NCBI GenBank assembly: GCA_022829145.1
Contig: CM040742.1
Location: forward strand, 2,689,158 to 2,753,157
From: Albula goreensis
Lineage: Eukaryota; Chordata; Actinopteri; Albuliformes; Albulidae
DNA length: 64,000 nt
Direction: 5' to 3'
Position 1 is the stretch's first letter, and every line of letters starts with the position of its first letter. The position numbers and the translations under genes are program-made. Below the pieces are notes generated by a model. That model searched no databases. It saw only the letters and a list, made by a program, of their open reading frames with translations, and was not told the DNA's origin. Of the stretch, positions 58,985-64,000 are shown piece by piece.

Positions 58985-60700
58985 GAGATAGCGCAATTAG
59001 CCAGCAAGCTAAAGGTCACTTTACCTTCACAACCGTTATCGATGCGAACCCCATTCCGGGCTGGATAAGTGCAGCTCCGGCGAGAAGAATTCCTTGCAAA
59101 CAGCTTGTTCGTTTGTCCCTTGAAATACCGGTCTTGTATCTTGCAACAAGCTGTTCACCAGTGGCTCCAGAAAGCCAATGTTACATGGCTAGCATACGGC
59201 ATTTACCCAAGCCTTATCATTCTTGCAGGTTTGCTAACTATCTACCTCACCCCCTTCCCCCCCAAAACACAGTACACATCTCTACGGAGAAGCAAAAACA
59301 ACACGTGACCTCGACGTGAATCTTTGATAGGCGGGGAGCAGGAAATCTCACCCTTTTTATTGGGGGAACTACTGAGTCCAAAACGACTGACAATATTATT
59401 AACCAATCAGTGAGAAGAATTTGTTTTACGTCAGAGACAAGCTCTCGTATTTCGTGAAGTTCGATTTTAGCGTGAAGACGCATTTGGACTGTATGGCATT
59501 ACACCATCCAATTGAAAGCGGGTGTCAGTGGGCGTTGCAAGTCTGCCATTGATCAGTAGCCAGCATTCATTGACTGACATTATTGTTAGCCAATCTGTGT
59601 GTTCCTAGATGATCCAGCCTTGTTGTAGTAATCCGTATTGCTGTGTAGCGCTTTCCTAATGTTTGTAAACGAAGCGTCAATAGATGTAACTGCCTGACCG
59701 TTCATGGGTAACTTAGCCGGCTAACCGAGTTTGAACCTGGACATAAAGTTAAAACTTTCTATCAAATTCTCTAATATTTTCAACAGTAGCAACCAGAAAT
59801 TAAGTTGGATTTCCACAGCTATCCAACGTAAAATAGCTAACTGACGATATCATACAGCTGCAGTGGTAACACTCTCATTGCAGGAACTAGTAGGCTATCT
59901 CCTGTCATTTGAAATGCAACACACCTGATACTACTAGACATGCTCTTTGCGCTAGCTGAAATATGTTCATATTTTCTCAGCATTAGGAATATATGTTTGT
60001 GGTTTAGTACAAAATTTGACCGATCGCTAATTAAATGTCCATCGTAATCAATGTAGCATATCACTTACAGACTTCCCCTCGTTTCAGTTTAGTTTATTTT
60101 AGTTAACTGAAAGCAAAAATCTACTTTTTATGACGCATAATATTTTCATGTCAGTTTTTAAAATTCTCTTTTACTAACCAGCTAAGCTTGCTGTAATTTT
60201 CATCATTCTACAGTTCATTCTAAATACCTGGTCGACTCTCCAGCATGTCCTACACGTCTGGTATTCAAAATCTAGTGTTGCATGACATAAGAGCATATCT
60301 GCTCTTAAGGTTTGGACCACAGGGTCCCGTACAAAGAGTGCTAAACCATGGAAATGATTCGTTAATTAGTACTCAACATTTGATTGACAAATATTACTCT
60401 TTTTGTAGAGTACTCATTTCTCCTCTACTTTTTGTAGAGGAACCCATATTCTCGTAAGGTCAAAGTGCATTGCTAATGCAAGCAAAAATGCACTAAGAAA
60501 ATACGAGACCCCCTTGTGCTAATCGTGTCTCTCCACACCACACTGTCATACATAATATGGCATTATATTATATTGTACAATATTGGATTAGAATTTTCAA
60601 GGGTAATTTGCCTCTATCAATGTTTACATTGTCATTTCTGGTGTAAACATCGACAAAATCTAATTGATTTGCTGAAAACTTGCTGAGACATTCAACAGCA
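58985..60700 (-). promoter_or_regulatory. irs4 5'UTR and upstream region
   Basis: The minus strand upstream of the IRS start has moderate GC near the gene, then becomes AT-rich. No TATA box or upstream exon is convincing. No open frame resembling a known protein is present. Confidence 0.4.
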
Positions 60701-60722
60701 GATACCTGGCAAGGGGCTTTAA

Positions 60723-60724
<2 letters not shown>

Positions 60725-60762
<38 letters not shown>
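60725..60762. repeat. TG microsatellite
   Basis: Nineteen TG units in the region upstream of irs4. Confidence 0.9.
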
Positions 60763-60764
<2 letters not shown>

Positions 60765-62716
60765 CATTTGTACAGTACAGTTAATTGTACAGCCCTTAAT
60801 TGTCTTAATTAGAGTTATGTCTGTTAGCAGGAACAGGGTAACACTCATTGTTGAACACTTGGTGCAGTTAACACTGAAAATAATATTCCTTCAGTGGAGT
60901 TTGTTGAATAATTCCATGAGAGAGTGGGAATGAGCCACAATGCAGGGCTGCCCAGCGGGCAAGTCGCCACCGTTCTGGTATCCTCTCTTCATTCACAGCT
61001 ATGTACATTGAACATGACTTATTTTGTTGATGACGATGATGATGATGATGATGATGATGACAGTGTAAACACATCCCTACAGCTAGAGTTAATCTGTGTG
61101 CAGGTAATGAGTAGGTTTTATTGAGAGCTTAATCTCGTTATCAGTGACCTCTCTTGTGTGTCCTGGTTATGCTGCATGCTGGATAATCCGGACCACATTC
61201 AGGTCGCCATCTGCTGGTATTCCACTCTCCTCCACACAGGGGCGCTGTAGACATCTAAAGTGGCACAAATCAGTCTCGAATCTCTAGGGAATGCATATGC
61301 TAAACGATAGAACGCCATTCTTCACCAACTACAAACATTATTATTACCTTATTGGTACAGTACTTCTTTAAATAATCACTCTCCATAAATAGATTGTGCA
61401 AAGAAATAAATTCAGAAACAAATGCTGTGATGATTTTTAAATGTAATACGGTTAGAATTACTTCCAAATACTGTGTCTATGCATGCAGCTTCTGGCATAT
61501 TGGCAAATGTACAGTTTGGTATTCAGCCATTAAATATTCCGTCTGATTGCTCTTCTTTTCTGTGCTTTTTTTCCTTGCTGCTGCATCACAGACGCGAATT
61601 ACCTGCTTTGCATTCCACAGCTGAAATCATGCATGGGATTCAATGTACTAAAAGTAATGAAAAAATGCATAATGTCAACACAAGTTCATAATTTATTTCT
61701 TTTACAGTTGAGTCAGTTGCACTCATATTCACCTGTGTGAATACTGCACCTTCTGTGACCAGATTTTTGTATTTCGTAACAAAAGTTTGACGATATCTCA
61801 AGACACCAGATCAGTTCATATGCTGAAATATGGTCCTTTTTTTTACCATAGCTTGTTTATTGTGGCGATATAGATGTATTTTACAGCTACACTAAAGTCT
61901 TCTGACAATTTTATAGCTTTAACACTGACTAAAGTATATACTATACATGTCTGTAAATGATGTGGCAAGCTAAACTATCTACTTAAGAATTACATCTATA
62001 TAAAAATCCAGGGTTTGAACACAGTATGTGTGGTATAATATTGACACAATTTGAAAAATTAAAAGAAAGTCAACCTGGGAAGTAACAGACATGCAGAATC
62101 CACACCGACATTAGAAAATTAAATTAACACAGAACCGAATACATAGTTACACACATTAATGAATAAATTATAGAGTTACATTCCACTTAGAATCCTCCAA
62201 GGAGGAGTCAGAGACAGTATATAAATCTACAGGTGCACAAGTGAATGTACAGGAGAAATTACAGGTGAGTGCACAGGTGAACATACACAAGTTTACAGAC
62301 AGATGCACAGGTGTGCATACAGATGGGAGGACACTCGCTTTGGTCATGAAGAGGAGATCAATATATGTATTCCCTGCTTCCAGCTGTGTATACTTATCAG
62401 TTTCTTCCAAACCGACAGTAACAAGGCACCATCAGTGCCCTCTTCCTGCTTCTCGTTAGAAATGGGGTGTTTCGTCACTGTAATTGTGGGGTATTTAACC
62501 TGAAACAATAAGGTATTTAGCGAGTGTTCATGGTGATTTAGTGTCTGTGGCTGTGGTGTAATTAATTTGTAGTTATTGGGTATTTAGTGATGTTAGTTAT
62601 GGCGCATTCAGTAGTTCTTGGGTGTTTATTGTCTGCAACTATGGGGTATTAGATGTCTGTAGTCCTGGTATAACTCTGTAATTCTTAGCTCTGACCGAAA
62701 GAGGTGATGGAACAGG
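60763..62716. other. Intergenic sequence, no gene recognised
   Basis: AT-rich, with the GAT repeat and, near 61233-61250, a GGGGCGCTGTAG phrase similar to the CTCF-like cores elsewhere. I see nothing else to support a feature. Confidence 0.5.
61029..61062. repeat. GAT trinucleotide microsatellite
   Basis: About eleven GAT units; an open frame through it would encode poly-Asp and is not taken as a gene. Confidence 0.9.
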
Positions 62717-62812
62717 TCATCTGCTCCTAAGGTAAAAGACTTCCGTCTGCAGACACTGACAGGTCACTTTGCAGTGGAAACAGAAAGGAGAGCCCACAGC
62801 GATACACATGGC
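62717..62812 (-). other. Candidate terminal coding exon, unassigned
   Basis: On the minus strand, after a TTTTGTCACAG acceptor, an open stretch of 31 codons reads AMCIAVGSPFCFHCKVTCQC and on to TGA (62719-62717). It has six cysteines. A second frame is also open for about the same length, so the coding frame is uncertain. I recognise no family. Confidence 0.2.
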
Positions 62813-62929
62813 CTGTGACAAAAGGATCACATGACTTAAAGCTAAAACACATGACTTAAAGAACAGGGAAGAGTTATGGGAGGTGGGAGGTGGGGGTGGG
62901 GGGGGGTGTGCAGGTAGTTCCCCCCTCCC

Positions 62930-63026
62930 ATGCAGATGCAGACAGAGCTGTCTCGCTCTGGAGTGCTGCGCAGGAGCATGCCGGGCAGACGCAGAATCTG
63001 ATCCTCTCCCAGCTCAGTGATGAATC
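62930..63026 (-). other. Candidate coding exon, unassigned
   Basis: On the minus strand, after an ATCTGACAG acceptor at 63026, an open frame reads GFITELGEDQILRLP and on to SVCICMGGG. The composition looks protein-like, but there is no GT donor at the expected end, so a splice to 62812 is not supported. It may be the tail of an unknown neighbour or chance. Confidence 0.2.
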
Positions 63027-64000
63027 CTGTCAGATATTTATAGCTCCACGAGTGAATTCATCTCACAAGGTGCCGCGCATAAAACAAGGCTTCTAATCCC
63101 TCCATGGCCAGCAGACCGTTGTATTCGATTCCCCCTTCCATAACCCCTCAGACCCCATCCTGTTTACAGAGCTCTAGTCTGGACTGCCCGTAATTCTCTT
63201 CCCAAGAAATCACACTGAGAAACAGGGTTGCAGTAGAATGTCTTTTCTAACGTGTGTCCCTGTGATCTTATGCAGAATTCAGATAGACCCATAAAAATCC
63301 ACCCAGGCTAGAGGAAGGCTGAGTCCCCCCTGGGTGAGCTGGATGCTGGCACAGTTTGCTGGGTGCAGGAAGCTGTGTGGCAGGCATGGGGACACAGAGA
63401 GAACACAGTTGGTGTTGAGTCCTGTTAGATTTGGCATGTCTCCTCAATGCCCCTCTGTGCCCGTTTGCAGCCATGCCAGTGAGGGTGGATTCCCGCGTTT
63501 TCCTCAGCGTGAGTCTGCTGGGCTCGGCCATTTGACATGCCACGGGTGAGTGATCTTCCTCACGCACACAACAGGAGGTCCTTCAAATCTTCACCCACTA
63601 TAGCCTGCAACACAGCCCTCAGTCAAACACAGTCCAGCGCACTGCAGCTATTTCTCCATATTAATTTGTCTGCGTGCGTTAACATGTTAACATATTTTTC
63701 AATACCAGCGTTTCCTGTACACTGCCTCAACAGAAAGAGGTAATCAGTAAAAGCAATGAATAAGTTGTTCATTTGTTTACATTTTTTGGAATCAGAATTG
63801 AATGTGCTCACTCAAGTGATAACATAAAAAGGCACTGAAGTCAAGAAAAACAAAAGAGTGTTGTATCCGTCAAGACTATCGATAGATTTTTCCACTGAAC
63901 TAACACCTGTGATGCTACGGTCCGCCGCACGTGCTCAGTACGTTGCAGAGCTCTACCTCAGTTCTTCCTGCTAGCGAGTTGCTGCTCTGCTTTGCGTCGC
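63027..64000. other. Right edge of window, no gene assigned
   Basis: It contains a short AG/GT-bounded open stretch on the plus strand (63471-63508, ATG CCA GTG AGG) and a TGCCACGG/GTGAGT donor-like site at about 63544. Neither could be tied to a protein family. Confidence 0.3.

Noticed and set aside
58985..58996. IRS start 12 nt upstream
   Set aside because: The upstream codon is TTG; the ATG at 58984 is the first real start codon in frame.

Overview
The window is vertebrate nuclear DNA, almost certainly from a ray-finned fish. Genes are split by GT-AG introns, there is no bacterial gene packing, long CA/TG microsatellites are scattered throughout, and a collagen gene that spans hundreds of kilobases in mammals is compressed here into about 33 kb. 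I cannot name the species.

Layout. (1) 1-9573: no exon recognised; probably a large intron near the 5' end of col4a6, which runs leftward. (2) 9574-10140, minus strand: the first exons of a collagen IV alpha-6-like gene (one non-coding exon and two exons encoding a signal peptide). (3) 10.1-11.9 kb: AT-rich divergent promoter region. (4) 11903-45191, plus strand: a complete collagen IV alpha-5 chain gene (col4a5). I resolved 50 coding exons by splice sites and reading frame. They join without a frameshift into 5022 coding nt (1673 residues): signal peptide, Cys-rich 7S segment, long interrupted Gly-X-Y region, and a C-terminal NC1 domain with all 12 expected cysteines. (5) 45192-about 46570: col4a5 3'UTR with two polyadenylation signals. 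(6) 47.5-59.0 kb, minus strand: an insulin receptor substrate gene (PH, PTB, YxxM motifs), called irs4 by synteny. It points towards col4a5, with a probable terminal exon and 3'UTR at 47.5-50.0 kb. (7) 59.0-64 kb: irs4 upstream region with only weak, unassigned exon candidates.

Identity of the locus. Vertebrates carry three collagen IV gene pairs, each transcribed divergently from a shared promoter and each linked to an IRS gene. An alpha-1-type chain gene convergent with the IRS gene, and divergent from an alpha-2-type gene on its other side, is the COL4A6-COL4A5-IRS4 arrangement as I know it from mammals. NC1 residues and exon sizes agree with alpha-5 rather than alpha-1 or alpha-3.

How the genes relate. 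Alpha-5 and alpha-6 chains assemble into alpha5-alpha5-alpha6 protomers of basement membranes, so sharing a promoter fits co-expression. The IRS gene encodes an intracellular docking protein for insulin/IGF receptors; its linkage is ancestral and not known to be functional. The most interesting points are intron splits and losses in col4a5 relative to the mammalian gene, a likely spliced C-terminus of the IRS protein that a single-exon reading would miss, the divergent col4a6 start, and several mobile-element copies, one a hAT element with intact termini and a near-perfect target-site duplication. I found no unprecedented biological system.
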